64,000 bases of DNA from Ricinus communis (GCF_019578655.1 NC_063264.1:3224001-3288000); one strand, 5' to 3'. Positions 24,153 through 35,082 are shown, counted from the first letter of the stretch. The notes: generated from the letters alone by a model not told the origin. Translations and numbers: made by a program.

Positions 24153-26356
24153 AAGAAACAAAAGCAATAATAATAATAAAAACAACAACAATCTTGAATA
24201 GAACCTTAGGAGTCTATAGGAGTATCTAGTTGCGGTTATGACTAAAAGTCACAACCATTGGAGGTTAAGAAGAAGAGATCAGAGAAGAAGAAGATAGAGA
24301 GACAGATTCTGCTTTAAAATGTATAGAATAGCAATGAGCAATGTATATACAAACACAATTCAACTGATGCAAAACAGCCATCCATTACACTAGAAACTAG
24401 TAACAGCCGATCTTCCCGCTATTATCTGGCCAAGTCAGCAATCCTCACTGAGTTCCAGGTGATGAAGCTAGAGTTGCTGCGGTCCTAATAGGTGCTCAGT
24501 TCGATGCTTGCTTACGTTATTAAACTAATAGACAAGCTGCAATGTCACACGCAACCGCATTCCAAAGATATATATATGATTTCTGTCGGTGATTTGAATA
24601 TTTCTTAAAGGGCTTACCTCTCAAAACAGAAAAAAAAAAAGAAGCTAATCTCTTGCCATTTCTTTAATCTTCTTAACACAGGCATGATTTATAAAATTTT
24701 GGTTAATTTTAATGAATTTAAAATTTTAGTGAAAATTAAAAGATATTAGTTTAATGCATTTTATAAAATATTTGATACAGATTTAAAAAAATATCTGTTT
24801 AATTCCGATTCCATCTCGGTTCAATATTTTATCCGACTGGATCCCAGGCCGAACCGGATTTGAAACTTTAATAAAAAACTGTAAACGACGCCTTCGATTT
24901 TGGAAAAGATAATCCCCGTGCAAAACAACGCTAACTATAGCCATTGTATCAACTCAAGCTGCTATAGGGTAATCAACTCAAAGTGTTTGCATGTAGTCTT
25001 GAAGGGAGAAAAAGATTCCCGATTATAGGAATAATCTGTGACAAACTATGAAGGATTCATTTCAAATTTTTTAGAAAAAAATACGAAAAAGATATATTGT
25101 GATTATATTTTTTGTAATATTGTAGTTTTTTTTATGACGAAAAAAATACCGTGTGTTTTATTTTATTATTTATATATAAATATTTATAATTTAATATTTA
25201 TTTTTAATAATAAAATCACTTATTATGTAATTTAACATATAACTAACTACATTGAATTTATATTAAATAAAATTAATATATAAAAATAAAATAATTTTAT
25301 AATATAGTAACAATACATAAAAAAATAAAATGATATGATATTTCTATCACATAAAAAATTACAGTCATTTAGATGTAAAAACGTTAAATCACATAATAAT
25401 ACTTTTTTGTATTTTTCCAATTCTTTAAGTCTCTAACTACCGGACTAAAGTCTGATGTTGAATGTGATTAACTCTTGGATTACAATAATGGCCAGATAAG
25501 ATTTGCTACGGCAAGCCAATGCCATCAAAACTAAAAGGCAAACCCAAAATAGAATTTCTAATACATGTGTAATTATAGAATTTAAAATCCGTATGGCTTT
25601 GACGTTGCTAAAATATTAAAAAAATCATGATACATATTACTTATTTAAATAAGCGTTCAGGAGCGCATCTCTGTGGTCCTGATGACCTACCCTTTGTGAT
25701 GGTTTAGAATATAGGGTCATCACTCAGGAGCCGAGACGACTAACTCTTTGAGTCTTTTCAACTAATATAGACAACTACCAGAAAAAAAGAGCGTCTCCTC
25801 GCTTGAAAACAACTTCTGAAGTCACCAAATGGTGAAACACAAATAACATACGAAGAAATCAAACCTCACCAAAGGCTCTAAGAAGGGTGTCAACCAAACC
25901 TAAAGGAGACTAATGGAGGACAAAACTCCATATACCTAAGAATATAACTAAAGAGCATACATGAAAATTAATATAGGATAGAGAGAGAGGGCTGCCACCA
26001 GCATGGCGCTAGCTGTGCTCAGGGTTTATTTAGAGAAAGTAGAAAGAGATAAGGCAGAGAGATTCTGCCTTCTTAAGTAAACCAATGAAATGCTGAACTT
26101 TTCCTATTTTTTCATTCTTGTCGAATCTAAGAGTATAGCCAAGATATATAGCATATTACTAATATAATTTGGGTTATACGTAAAAGATAGTGTCGCAAAA
26201 TATGCAAATTCACAGATGATTACTTCAGATAATGCAAATGTTTTTCCTGCTGTATTGATCATCAAATTTAATTCTTAGCAGACAGAATTGAGAAACAAAA
26301 ACCACATAAAACATGACGGAAAAGAGGAAAGCTCACAAGTCACAAGCATATGAAAT
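24153..26356. other. spacer within the GNAT cluster, probable transposon-derived sequence
   Basis: About 2.2 kb without a gene. The left part (24200-24560) resembles an LTR-like segment; the centre (24700-25450) is very AT-rich. The part 25660-26080 is unlike its neighbours, richer in GC and of unknown origin. The stretch 26095-26290 is a duplicate of the flank that follows the B relics elsewhere in the cluster. Confidence 0.4.
24200..24560 (-). mobile_element. possible LTR remnant (uncertain)
   Basis: Read on the minus strand, the stretch has the texture of a Copia-type LTR: a TATA-like AT-rich centre, then a pyrimidine-rich leader (ctctctatcttcttcttctc), then a small palindrome (ggttgtgacttttagtcataacc). 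I could not find a matching TG...CA end pair with a target-site duplication, nor internal polyprotein coding, so this is only a suggestion. Confidence 0.22.
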
Positions 26357-26530
26357 ATGAATTACAAAATCTTGTCCCTTGACAGAAAACTAAGAATAAG
26401 AAAATTTTCTACCAATGTTTGAGCTTCCATTCTGACCAAGTCGGGCGCATTTTTAGTTGAACACTCTAGACAGAGCCATCTTCAACGCAATCGTGCTTAC
26501 TCCTTCTCCCTAATGCTCTCCACCTATCCC
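26357..26530 (-). pseudogene. GNAT acetyltransferase, fragment A5
   Basis: Only the C-terminal half survives. An EGVSTIALKMALSRVFN stretch is readable, then a stop and a frameshift. About 75 bp of the conserved C-terminal region is deleted, and the usual final FLS..DKIL ending is recognisable next to 26357. Non-functional remnant about 280 bp from the end of intact A6. Confidence 0.75.
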
Positions 26531-26807
26531 ATATCAGATGTCCTTAGCAATTTATTCTCAGAAGGTTACTGTTTTGTATTCCTGTTTTCTACCACATTAC
26601 AGCCAAAGGCACAACCCAGAATAGACCTGGTATGAGGACTCGACTCCAGTTGCCCCTTTTTAGCCTTTCTTCCAATTTGCGTTCTGTTTGCAGATGGAGT
26701 AGTCAACTTCCTGAAGTATGTAATAACATCTGGTTAGAGATTAGGACCCATAAATGCGAATTTGGGTTTATGCAAGCAACAACCATACTTTAATGGAAAC
26801 ATGATAA

Positions 26808-27314
26808 CTATACCTTGTTCTTTGACAGGAAACCATACACAAGAATATCTTTCATTTCACCTTTATACATCTTCCTTATCAGATCTGTTTTCACAAAACC
26901 AAACTTTTCTAGCACTCTTTGAGACCTCTTATTCTCTTTCAATACATAAGCCATGAGCCTGACCAAGTCAGGTAATTCAATGAACACACGTGACAGGGCC
27001 ATCTTCAATGCAATTGTGGCTATCCCTTGTCCCCAGTGCTCAGCCGCTGTAGCATATGCAATGCTGGCTGTGCTTTTATCATCATCTGAAACTTTCCAAA
27101 GTGAAATGTACCCAATTGATCGGTCGTCTAAACATATGGAATGATGCCATGGTTGTGGTATGGCTACCTTTTCAAGATGGGCTACTGCTTCTTCTCTAGT
27201 GGTAATGGCATCCCATCTTACATTCTTGGCTACTCTATCGTCGTTAACCCATTTCAAGAAATCGTCCACATCAGAGAGCTTGAAAGGACGGAGGGTGATT
27301 CTTGATGGATCCAT
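26808..27314 (-). CDS. GNAT family N-acetyltransferase, copy A6 (RimJ/RimL-like)
   Basis: An intact single-exon gene of 168 aa from MDPSRITLRPFKLSDVDDFLKW. An in-frame ATG at 27452 would add 46 residues, but that stretch is 5' flank duplicated before A7 and is not shared by the other genes, so the inner ATG is preferred. The acetyl-CoA loop is HWGQGIAT at about 95-102, and the C-terminal signature KRSQRVLEKFGF is kept. Two residues deviate from sister copies near the end (VKTDLIRKMY instead of LKEGLLRK), so substrate preference may have changed. It is head-to-head with B3, 0.4 kb away. Confidence 0.87.
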   Translation of the reverse strand: MDPSRITLRPFKLSDVDDFLKWVNDDRVAKNVRWDAITTREEAVAHLEKVAIPQPWHHSICLDDRSIGYISLWKVSDDDKSTASIAYATAAEHWGQGIATIALKMALSRVFIELPDLVRLMAYVLKENKRSQRVLEKFGFVKTDLIRKMYKGEMKDILVYGFLSKNKV

Positions 27315-27739
27315 AAAAACAGAAGCAATTATAATCTTATTTGTATAAGATAAACCGAGTATGGTCTTATTTAATTTATTTCCCAGTTCAGAAAGTATAT
27401 TGTCAACTTTAACTATGTTAGGTGCAAAGAAGCTGCATAAGCTAGCAGACAAAATTACAAAGTTGGTTTACCTTGACCTATAATTTTTTTTTTTTTTTTA
27501 ATAAGGTGGCCATTCACCACATAAGCAGCATTATTTTCTGATAAAATAATGTAAGAACCTTGCTCATTACTCCAAGTAAAGCATAAGTTACCTTCAGGTG
27601 GATTCTTCCAGCTTCTCTAACAAACATAGCCTTAAAGAACTTGATTCCAGTCTTTCTATAGCCTGTTTGTCTATTTAAGTAGCATTTTCTGTAGTTTCAA
27701 GTATTAACTTTATAGACTATGTTTAGTAATCTTTTTTCT

Positions 27740-28215
27740 AATCGAAATCTCTGATATTGATGATTTCATGGTCTGGGCTATTGATGAGAAGGTGACTCTT
27801 TTTTGCACTTTTGACCCTTACACTAGCAAAGAAGACGGCATGAACTACATAAAAAACACTGCAATAGTCCATCCATAGTAGAGTAATATGCCTCAATAAT
27901 AAGGCTATTGGTGCCATTACAGTGACAAAGAATTCTGCATGCAGAGATGAAGTTGGCTATCTTTTAGCATATAAATTCTGGGGCAAGGGGATTGCGACAA
28001 GGGCAATGAAAATGGTGGTCAAGACTATCTTCGATGACATGCCAGAACTGGAGAGACTTGAAGCTTTGGTCGACGTTGAAAATCTGGGCTCGGAAAGAGT
28101 GCTAGAGAAGGCTGGCTTCATGAGAGAAGGTGTTCTAAGAAAGTATTGTATCTTACATGGACAATCTAGAGATCTAGTGATGCATAGCTTTCTTTCTAGT
28201 GATCGTATAGTTTGA
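27740..28215 (+). pseudogene. GNAT acetyltransferase, copy B3 (frameshifted)
   Basis: A nearly full-length B copy without a recognisable start codon. The N-terminal half is open from ISDIDDFMVWAIDEKV to IVHP, where TAGTAG (about 27879) and a frameshift break it. The second half is open from about 27922 to the TGA at 28213-28215 and keeps the acetyl-CoA loop KFWGKGIAT and GSERVLEKAGFMREGVLRKY. The 3' half alone (97 aa) could still be translated but lacks the N-terminal half of the fold. Confidence 0.8.
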
Positions 28216-28506
28216 TTGTTTCATGGAATTGTTAGTCATTTCTTTTCTTTCATTTGTTTGTTCCAAATTGGTTTCTTTTGTACAATGATCCTTTGAATCT
28301 TGTGTGTGCAAAATTTGTCTCTTTGACCCTACTCAACAATAATGTGTAATTGGTTTCAGAATTCGCAAATTAAATAAAAAGAAAAAGAAAATGTTTGTTT
28401 GTGTTGGATGTACATGTACTCTGTTATTTTCCAAACAGAAACTAAGAATGTTGCTCAAGAGGCCTAACCACCTTCGCGGATCCTGTAATCTTGTTTTTTA
28501 TAGGAA

Positions 28507-28690
28507 TTGTACAAAATGGATCTAGGTTCTCTTAAAGCTACAGAATTTGAATTTGAAGACATTTTTAATGAATTTTCCGACATTTACTATCCAATGTATA
28601 TATTTGATATTGATGAGTTGTTGGTTTGGCTTCTGATTGATATATTTGTACATACTGTAAAGCTATACATATATTCAAGTAAATGGATGA
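28507..28690 (+). pseudogene. GNAT acetyltransferase, relic of copy B4
   Basis: A degraded N-terminal B-type fragment with a trace of EFSDI followed by FDIDELLVW, the counterpart of DIDDFMVW. The sequence after it, about 28690-28870, aligns by eye with the flanks after 26095 and 23400, supporting block duplication. No catalytic part remains. Confidence 0.5.
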
Positions 28691-28924
28691 AATGCTGAGC
28701 TTTTACAAAGTTTTTCATTTGTGTCGGGACCAAACAAAAGTACAGTCAAGATATGTAGAAAGGCAGTGAAACAAAAATGCAAATTCAGAGATTGATTGCT
28801 TCATATATAGTGCATATGTTTTTCCTTTTGTATTGATCATCAAATTTAATTTTTAGCAGAAAGAAATGAGGAAAGGAGAAAAAAGAAGACGACGACCTTC
28901 ATCAAAAAGAGCTACAGCAAACGC

Positions 28925-29115
28925 AATGCTTGCTATGCTTTTCGAACGTTAGATGTACCCAAATTGGAGAACTTCGTACAAATATGCAATGATGCCATGG
29001 ATGTGGTACCTTTTCAAGATGGGCTGGTGCTTCTTCTCTAATGGTAACGGTGTCCTATTTTACATCTTTGTAGCTTGAAAGGACGGAGGGAAATTCTTGA
29101 TAGATCCGTAAAAAC
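28925..29115 (-). pseudogene. GNAT acetyltransferase, relic of copy A7
   Basis: An A-type N-terminal remnant: SRISLRPFKL is readable near 29085, then about 50 bp are missing. REEAPAHLEKV and a degraded histidine-rich stretch follow with stops and shifts. The original start codon reads ACG on the minus strand instead of ATG. The upstream flank (29115-29300) closely resembles the flank of A6. Confidence 0.7.
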
Positions 29116-29534
29116 AAAAGCAATAATAATCTTAACTGTACAAGATGTAACGAGAATGGCGGTCTTATTTCATTTATTTCTGAGTTCAGAAAGTAAATTA
29201 TCAACTTCAATTAGGTTAGGTGCAATGAAGCTGCTTAAACTAGCAGATAAAATTACAAGGTGGACATTGACCACATAAGCAGGATCCTCCTCCTTTCTTT
29301 TTTCTTTTCTGAATTTTGGGCTGTATAGCATTAAAATAATGCAAACCCTTGCTCGCTACTCCAAGTAAAGCATAATTGACAATTTGAAGAACTTGACTCC
29401 ATTTTAGTCTAGCCTGGTTTTCTGTATACATATAAGCAGCGTTTTCTTTAGTTTCAATTTTATAGACTACGGTTAGTAATCTTCTTCGTCGTTTTTTTTT
29501 TTCCATAAATGTTTCAAAGTTCTTTAACATCAGC

Positions 29535-30057
29535 AGCCATCAAAGACTTCGCGACGAATTCTCTGATATCTCTCTTAGGCCAATCGAAATCTCTGATATT
29601 GATGATTTCATGATCTGGGTTTCTGATGAGAGGGTGGCTCATTTTTGTAGCTTTGACCCTTACACTAGCAAAGAAGATGGCATAAACTACATAAAAAATA
29701 AAGCTATGCTCCAGCCATGATATAGACAATAAGGCCATTGGTTGCATGACAGGGACAAGGAATTCAGGGAATGATGCTTGCAGAGGTGAAGTTGGCTATC
29801 TTTTAGCATATAAGTACTGGGGCAAGGGGATTGCAACAAGGGCAGTGAAAATTATGGCCGAGACTGAGTATCTTTGATGAGATGCCAGGACTGGAGAGAC
29901 TTGAAGCTTTGGTAGATGTTGAAAATTTGGGGTCGCAGAGAGTGCTAGAGAAGGCCGGATTCGTGAGAGAAGGTGTTCTAAGAAAGTATTTAATTTGAAA
30001 GGGTAGGTCTAAAGACATGGTGATGTTTAGTCTTATTTCTAGTGATCCTATAGTTTG
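29535..30057 (+). pseudogene. GNAT acetyltransferase, copy B5 (multiple lesions)
   Basis: A full-length B copy in outline. The frame EFSDISLRPIEISDIDDFM runs to KNKAMLQP and meets TGA at about 29718. Frameshifts follow near 29720-29760 and 29865. The 3' half retains KYWGKGIAT, GSQRVLEKAGFVREGVLRKY and the usual ending SSDPIV, with another in-frame TGA near 29997. Not translatable as a whole. Confidence 0.82.
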
Positions 30058-30548
30058 ATTGTTTCTACATGAGAAAAAAGAAAAGAGAAATAAAAGAAAC
30101 TCTTATCTACTTTATCAATTGTAATCAATAAAGCAGGACGACCAAAAACTTTCAGACATGAGCACAAAACCCAAGTCCTGACTGAGGTTCTGAGCTTGGT
30201 TGGGCTCCCTTCTGGAAGGCCTGCTAGGTTTTGTAAACAAAATCAGATTGTTTGTTATATGAAAGCCCAAACTCAATATTACTTTGTAATCACACACACA
30301 CACAGCTTTCTTTGGTTCTGAAAAGTCAAGACTAACAGTACTGTACTTGGGTGGTTTCTCTTGCTCACAGTAACATTAACATAACATAAATCCACCGTCT
30401 TCCTCACACAGCAAAGCCAAATTCAAATCCAAGTCTCCACATCATCATCATCATCATCATCCTTCCTCCAATTCCAACAGATCAAACACTTCATATACCT
30501 TGAACATTCTTTATAAACTTCTCCAGAAAATCACTACTTTTTCATACG
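30058..30548. other. 5' region of CDC73
   Basis: Intergenic, holding the CDC73 promoter and leader. A short CA run lies at about 30293-30304 and a short ATC repeat near 30441-30461. No gene. Confidence 0.5.
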
Positions 30549-32057
30549 ATGGACCCGCTCTCAGCTCTCCGCGACTTTACAATGCGCAACGACGTAGACA
30601 AAATCGTGAGAATAAACGACGAATTCCGCTTTAGCAACGAATACACTTTCCCTTGCAATATTAAAACCGCTTATCGCTCTAAACAAGGCAATCTCTACAC
30701 TCTCGAAACCCTAGTTTACTATATCCAAAACTCCCACCTCAAATTCACCGACTATCTCCAGCACGCACGCGCCGCCGGTCTCCCCGCTATCACCTTCATC
30801 GACCGTAAACCTCTCTATGATTACCTCACCGGAAAGGTATCCTCTACTGATTCTATTGTATTCCCTCTTCCCCAAAACCCTAACCCTAACCCTAACCTTG
30901 ATCTTGATAACGATCTTAATAGCAATGCTGTTCTTGATTCTACTATTAATAATAATAGTGCTGATGCTGACGTGGCAAGTGGTGGTGGTGGTAATAATGT
31001 TAAAGAGGATAACTTGGTTAGTATCATTTATTCAATGGAGAGGCCAATTAAGGATAGGGAAGCTTTATTAGAGTGTAAAACTAAAGATTTTTATAGTGTT
31101 TTAGTTGCGTCAACGCGGCGCGAAGAGGAGAGACAGAGAATTGAGTCACAGCAGAGAAAAGATGGGTTAGTTGCTAAGAGTAGATTGATGGGCAGTGAAG
31201 ATAGAGGGTATGGTGGTGATGAAATGGGTTATGATGCGAATTCGAAACCCAAAATGTTGCATTTGAAAGGAGGGAAATTTGGTGAAGGTGTGCCTATTAT
31301 TTTAGTGCCAAGTGCATTTCAGACTTTGATTACTATTTATAATGTGAAGGAGTTTTTGGAGGATGGAGTTTATATTCCTACTGATGTTAAGGTTAAACAG
31401 ATGAAAGGTGCGAAACCCGATTGTGTTACAGTGCAGAAGAAGTTTAGTACTGATAGAAACAGAGTGATGACTGCTTATGAGGTTAGGGATAAACCGTCTG
31501 CGCTTAAAGCTGAGGATTGGGATCGGGTTGTGGCTGTTTTTGTATTGGGGAAAGAGTGGCAATTTAAAGATTGGCCATTTAAGGATCATGTGGAGATATT
31601 TAATAAAAGTGAGTGGAGCATATGACTTGTTGGATTTATAATTCATTTTTGAATTGTTATTGTTGTGGTATTAGAAAATTTGAGGCCATAATTGGATTGA
31701 ATTGTTATAATGCTTTCTACTGAAAACCTTATGCAGTTATTGGATTTTTCATGCGGTTTGAGGACGACAGTGTAGAATCAGCAAAAACTGTCAAGCAGTG
31801 GAATGTGAAGATCATTTCGGTGAGCATTTATTTCTTCTTTTAGCTGCTTTGCACTTAAACTCTTTGTTTCAGTTAGATTGCTCTACTGGCTGTTAATATT
31901 TACATTTCCCCCCGTCTTTTCCAATGTTGTGCATGTAACATAAATAATCATTTCAATCATGCAGATTAGCAAGAACAAGAGACACCAGGACAGAGCTGCG
32001 GCATTGGAGGTGTGGGACAGACTAGAAGAATTCGTGCGCTCACGGTCACATTCTTGA
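30549..32057 (+). CDS. CDC73: CDC73/parafibromin homologue, Paf1 complex subunit
   Basis: Three exons (30549-31608, 31737-31819, 31965-32057) sum to 1236 nt, 411 aa, close to the roughly 415 aa of the Arabidopsis protein. The N-terminal domain starts MDPLSALRDFTMRNDVDKIV and continues through FTDYLQHARAAGLPAITFIDRKPLYDYLTG. An Asn/Asp-rich linker follows (about 115-150). The C-terminal Ras-like domain runs from about residue 250 (PIILVPSAFQTLITIYNVKEFL) to the end and closes with NKRHQDRAAALEVWDRLEEFVRSRSHS. CDC73 acts in the nucleus in the Paf1 elongation complex, supporting H2B ubiquitination and H3K4/K36 methylation; in Arabidopsis it affects flowering through FLC. Donors GTGAGT and GTGAGC are strong. 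The linker carries a telomere-like DNA run. Confidence 0.95.
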
Positions 32058-34255
32058 AGTCTGTAGTCTTGTCTTTATATTTCAGATTTTAGTAGAAAAT
32101 ATGAGATGATATCTATTAGCATCCTGTGGTGCGTTACATTTAGGCAAAATGCATTATTAAATCCCTGAACTTTTTTCAGTTTTATTTTATTAAGCCCCTT
32201 TAATTTTATTTGTTTCATTAAGACCTATTTTACTTTTGCCTTTATTAAGGGCTATTGATCCTTAATAAAAGCAAAATAATAAAATACAAGGACTCAATAA
32301 AACAAATAAAATTCTCATAAAGTATGTTTAATAGTCCTTAATCCAACAAAAAATAAAATATAGAGACTCAACAAAACAAAATGAATATTCAGGGGCTCAA
32401 TAAAATAAAGCTGAAAGTTGAGGGGCTTAATGATGGTTTTGCCTTACATTTATTGATTTTCTTTCTAGTATATAGTGTTGGTGATAAAATTAGTTTCCTT
32501 GGCATCTATGGTCTTCGACTTATTTTTTTGGTTTATATTATAATCCAATTCCAAGGCCTGTGAGTTAGAATTATTTGAACTGCAAAAGGTTGTGGATCGA
32601 ATAAAATAGGACCAACAGTCATATATATAGTGATTTAAACAAGATCTGACATCAAAATTGAGCAGCTTGAGGTACATTTTACTAACTAAATCATAGCATT
32701 GAATTGAGCTACAAAAGAAAAGAGTCTCAATTCATGTGGCTCTGCATTTTTAAATAGAAAAAGTTGTAGCATAGGCTGGCAAAACTTGTTAGGGTTTATG
32801 ATGCCTCATATTTTTGTTCACTTGCTGGACAAACTTGGAAATGTAAGTCATGACTTGACTGATTGTATTGTCCTTAATTTCACAAATGGAGTGTACCAAA
32901 ATAAACTTCAGGAAGTTGCTATGACTTCGGGAATGTGCCAGAACTCAAAGGATACTTGGCTTCTAAATGGCTGTAGGAGGCTTTGTAGCTGTCAACCTCA
33001 TCTTTTCTTTTGAGATTCTGGAGTACAAGAGATTTCCATTCAACAGTTTTAGTAGTGTATGAGCTTTGAAACAGGAGTGTGGTTTAGCTATGAGCTTTGT
33101 TGTAATCTATGTTACTGGAAAAGCAATAATCTTAGGCAGTATGATTGTCTTCTCATCTCCTCTATTGGTGTTTGACCTATTAACTGCTGTCGGATGTAAA
33201 GAGGAAATCTTGGTTATAGCACTTGTCTTACAAATATTAGTCCATGTCTCTTTGAGTCGGACCATGTACAGTTGTCATCACTCATTTACTTACATAAGTT
33301 GCCTCATGCCTAAGTATGCCATATGTTTTACTGAGATCCTTCATGTTAGGATTTATTTCCATTTATCCACAATGGATAAGTATTCTTATAGGTTAACCAA
33401 GGCATCTTTCATTATGTAATTTGTTTCCAGAGCTAGATCAAATTATAGTAGATAGGATTCTTGAGTTTCTGGACCCAGAATTTCCATCTGATTTTCGTTT
33501 GAAGTGATATTTCTGCTGACCATATGAATTATGCTTATGTAGTTGGTCATAATAATTTCTACTTTTTGGTGCAGGTATGAAAGTAGAAACTTTATTATGA
33601 CAATATGAGCTGCATCATGTAACAAGGATGCTTCATACTGAATTATATGAAACGTCTATGGTTAACCATTGTTTGGCCTTTGGTCAATTTAAACACAAAT
33701 GGATTGCTGTGGCCTACTTTGCTTTCTCGGAATGGCTCAATTACGGACAATGGAATTTGCAGCATAAGGTCGGTTTTGATGATGCCTTTTTGCATGTAAC
33801 TTTCTGGGTGTAATGGTGTGATTCTACTGTAGAAGATGAAGAATGTGTTGACTGTTGTACAAATTTTGTTGTGATAGTTCATCAACCACAGTAAATATGG
33901 TAGTGTGATGCCTCTGTTGAACTATGCAATTTATAGTCGATTTTAACATTTATTTTTGGTTCGACCCTTGTAACATTTATTTTTGGTTTGACCCTGTGAT
34001 ACTTATTGGAAAGGGAAGAGAGCAATGGTAAAACATACACAAGAAATAATGTCTTTATTGGGAAGGGAAGAGAGCAAGAAGTCTCTTCAGTAATACAAAA
34101 CTATAACAAACTCAGAAGAGGTCAGGATAAATAAATAATACATACATCCTCTAACCAAAAAGGAAATCAATCATAAACTATCAGTACAATAACTGAGAAT
34201 ATGCAAGACTGCAAAATGGTGAAAGGCTGATCGGAAAATCAGTGAGTTGAGGAGA
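32058..34255. other. spacer downstream of CDC73
   Basis: About 2.2 kb with the CDC73 3' UTR, one well-defined MITE (32143-32443), and two small imperfect duplications (27-bp offset near 33944-33997, 52-bp offset near 34003-34077). Open frames in this stretch do not resemble proteins. It could be transcribed non-coding sequence. Confidence 0.45.
32143..32443. mobile_element. Mutator-type MITE with 9-bp target duplication
   Basis: A 301-bp element with terminal inverted repeats of about 55 bp, starting GGCAAAATGCATTATTAA and ending with the inverse of GGCAAAACCATCATTAA. Subterminal inverted blocks 'ttttattttattaagcccc' and 'ggggctcaataaaataaa' are also present. It is flanked by perfect 9-bp direct repeats TTACATTTA at 32134-32142 and 32444-32452. 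A 9-bp duplication is typical of the Mutator (MULE) superfamily. It is AT-rich and non-coding, so it is a non-autonomous element. Confidence 0.88.
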
Positions 34256-35082
34256 TTAAACCATATGAAAAGCTGCAAAGAGAAGGAATGCGAGCAATGG
34301 GATTGACAACTTGATTGAGCTTCCATCTGATGTGCCATCAACTTCTGTTGATGGTACGGTTTTAGATCCAGTTCCTACAACCAGAAGGCAGGACCAAGTT
34401 AAACCAGAGAACAGAGTAGAGCGTAAAAGGTTTTAAACAAAAGATACGTTATTGGGGAACTATTTTTCATGATATGGCAGTGAAGAGTAACTCGACTCAT
34501 CTAAGTCTTGAAACGAGAAATCTATGAAACGTGTTATACCTGAAGGAGTATTTGGAATTTCCGGTGTTCCTGCAGGAGAGGCGGCTGGAGAAGCAGCTGT
34601 TCGCATACAGGTAGTGCAAGTTAGTATCATGCAGTATCAATTTCTAGTTTAGCTTCTGATTTTTCGTTTCAGTTTCTTTTCTTGAGAAAAGGGCAACAGT
34701 TTTGACTTCTAATATGCAAAATTGAATTCAAAGGGGGCTGAGGTTGAAAATAGATTTTCTTACCATTGCAGCTACTGATGGGTGGAGTCTGAACATTGCA
34801 AGCCCCAGGTAAGGCTAGAGCCTGGGTTTGGTTGATGTTGATGCCAAGTGATGATCCACCGCCACTTAGAACTTGACACAAGCACTGGGGTGATGAGCGA
34901 ACAACACTAGAAAGCTGTGAGCAGCACTGTGAAGATGGAGTTGAGGAGTTCCCTGTAATGTAATTCAGGCATGGTGACATGCTTATTAAGACATTTGTGC
35001 AACCGGATTGAGCCACGGCTCCTGCGTATAGCATGCTCACTACGGCCAGAGCCAAACTCATTGCTAAATCTCTGTGTGCCAT
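34256..35082 (-). CDS. GPI-anchored non-specific lipid transfer protein (LTPG)
   Basis: Three exons (34764-35082, 34540-34596, 34256-34374), 495 nt, 164 aa. It has a signal peptide (about residues 1-25, ending AGAVAQ), then an eight-cysteine motif domain: GC...SPC...QCC...QCLC...GAC...SSC, with the LTPG hallmarks [21 protein letters not shown] and [19 protein letters not shown] short Ala/Pro/Ser linker in exon 2 leads to a hydrophobic C-terminal GPI signal ([16 protein letters not shown]). Such proteins sit on the outer plasma membrane or in the wall and bind long-chain lipids for cuticle and wall assembly. It resembles Arabidopsis At3g22600 (LTPG5), from memory. The start is the Met before the signal peptide; the frame upstream is leader. 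Confidence 0.93.

Noticed and set aside
32786..33419. Two plus-strand open frames after CDC73
   Set aside because: No domain, no splice logic, and composition like the surrounding non-coding DNA.
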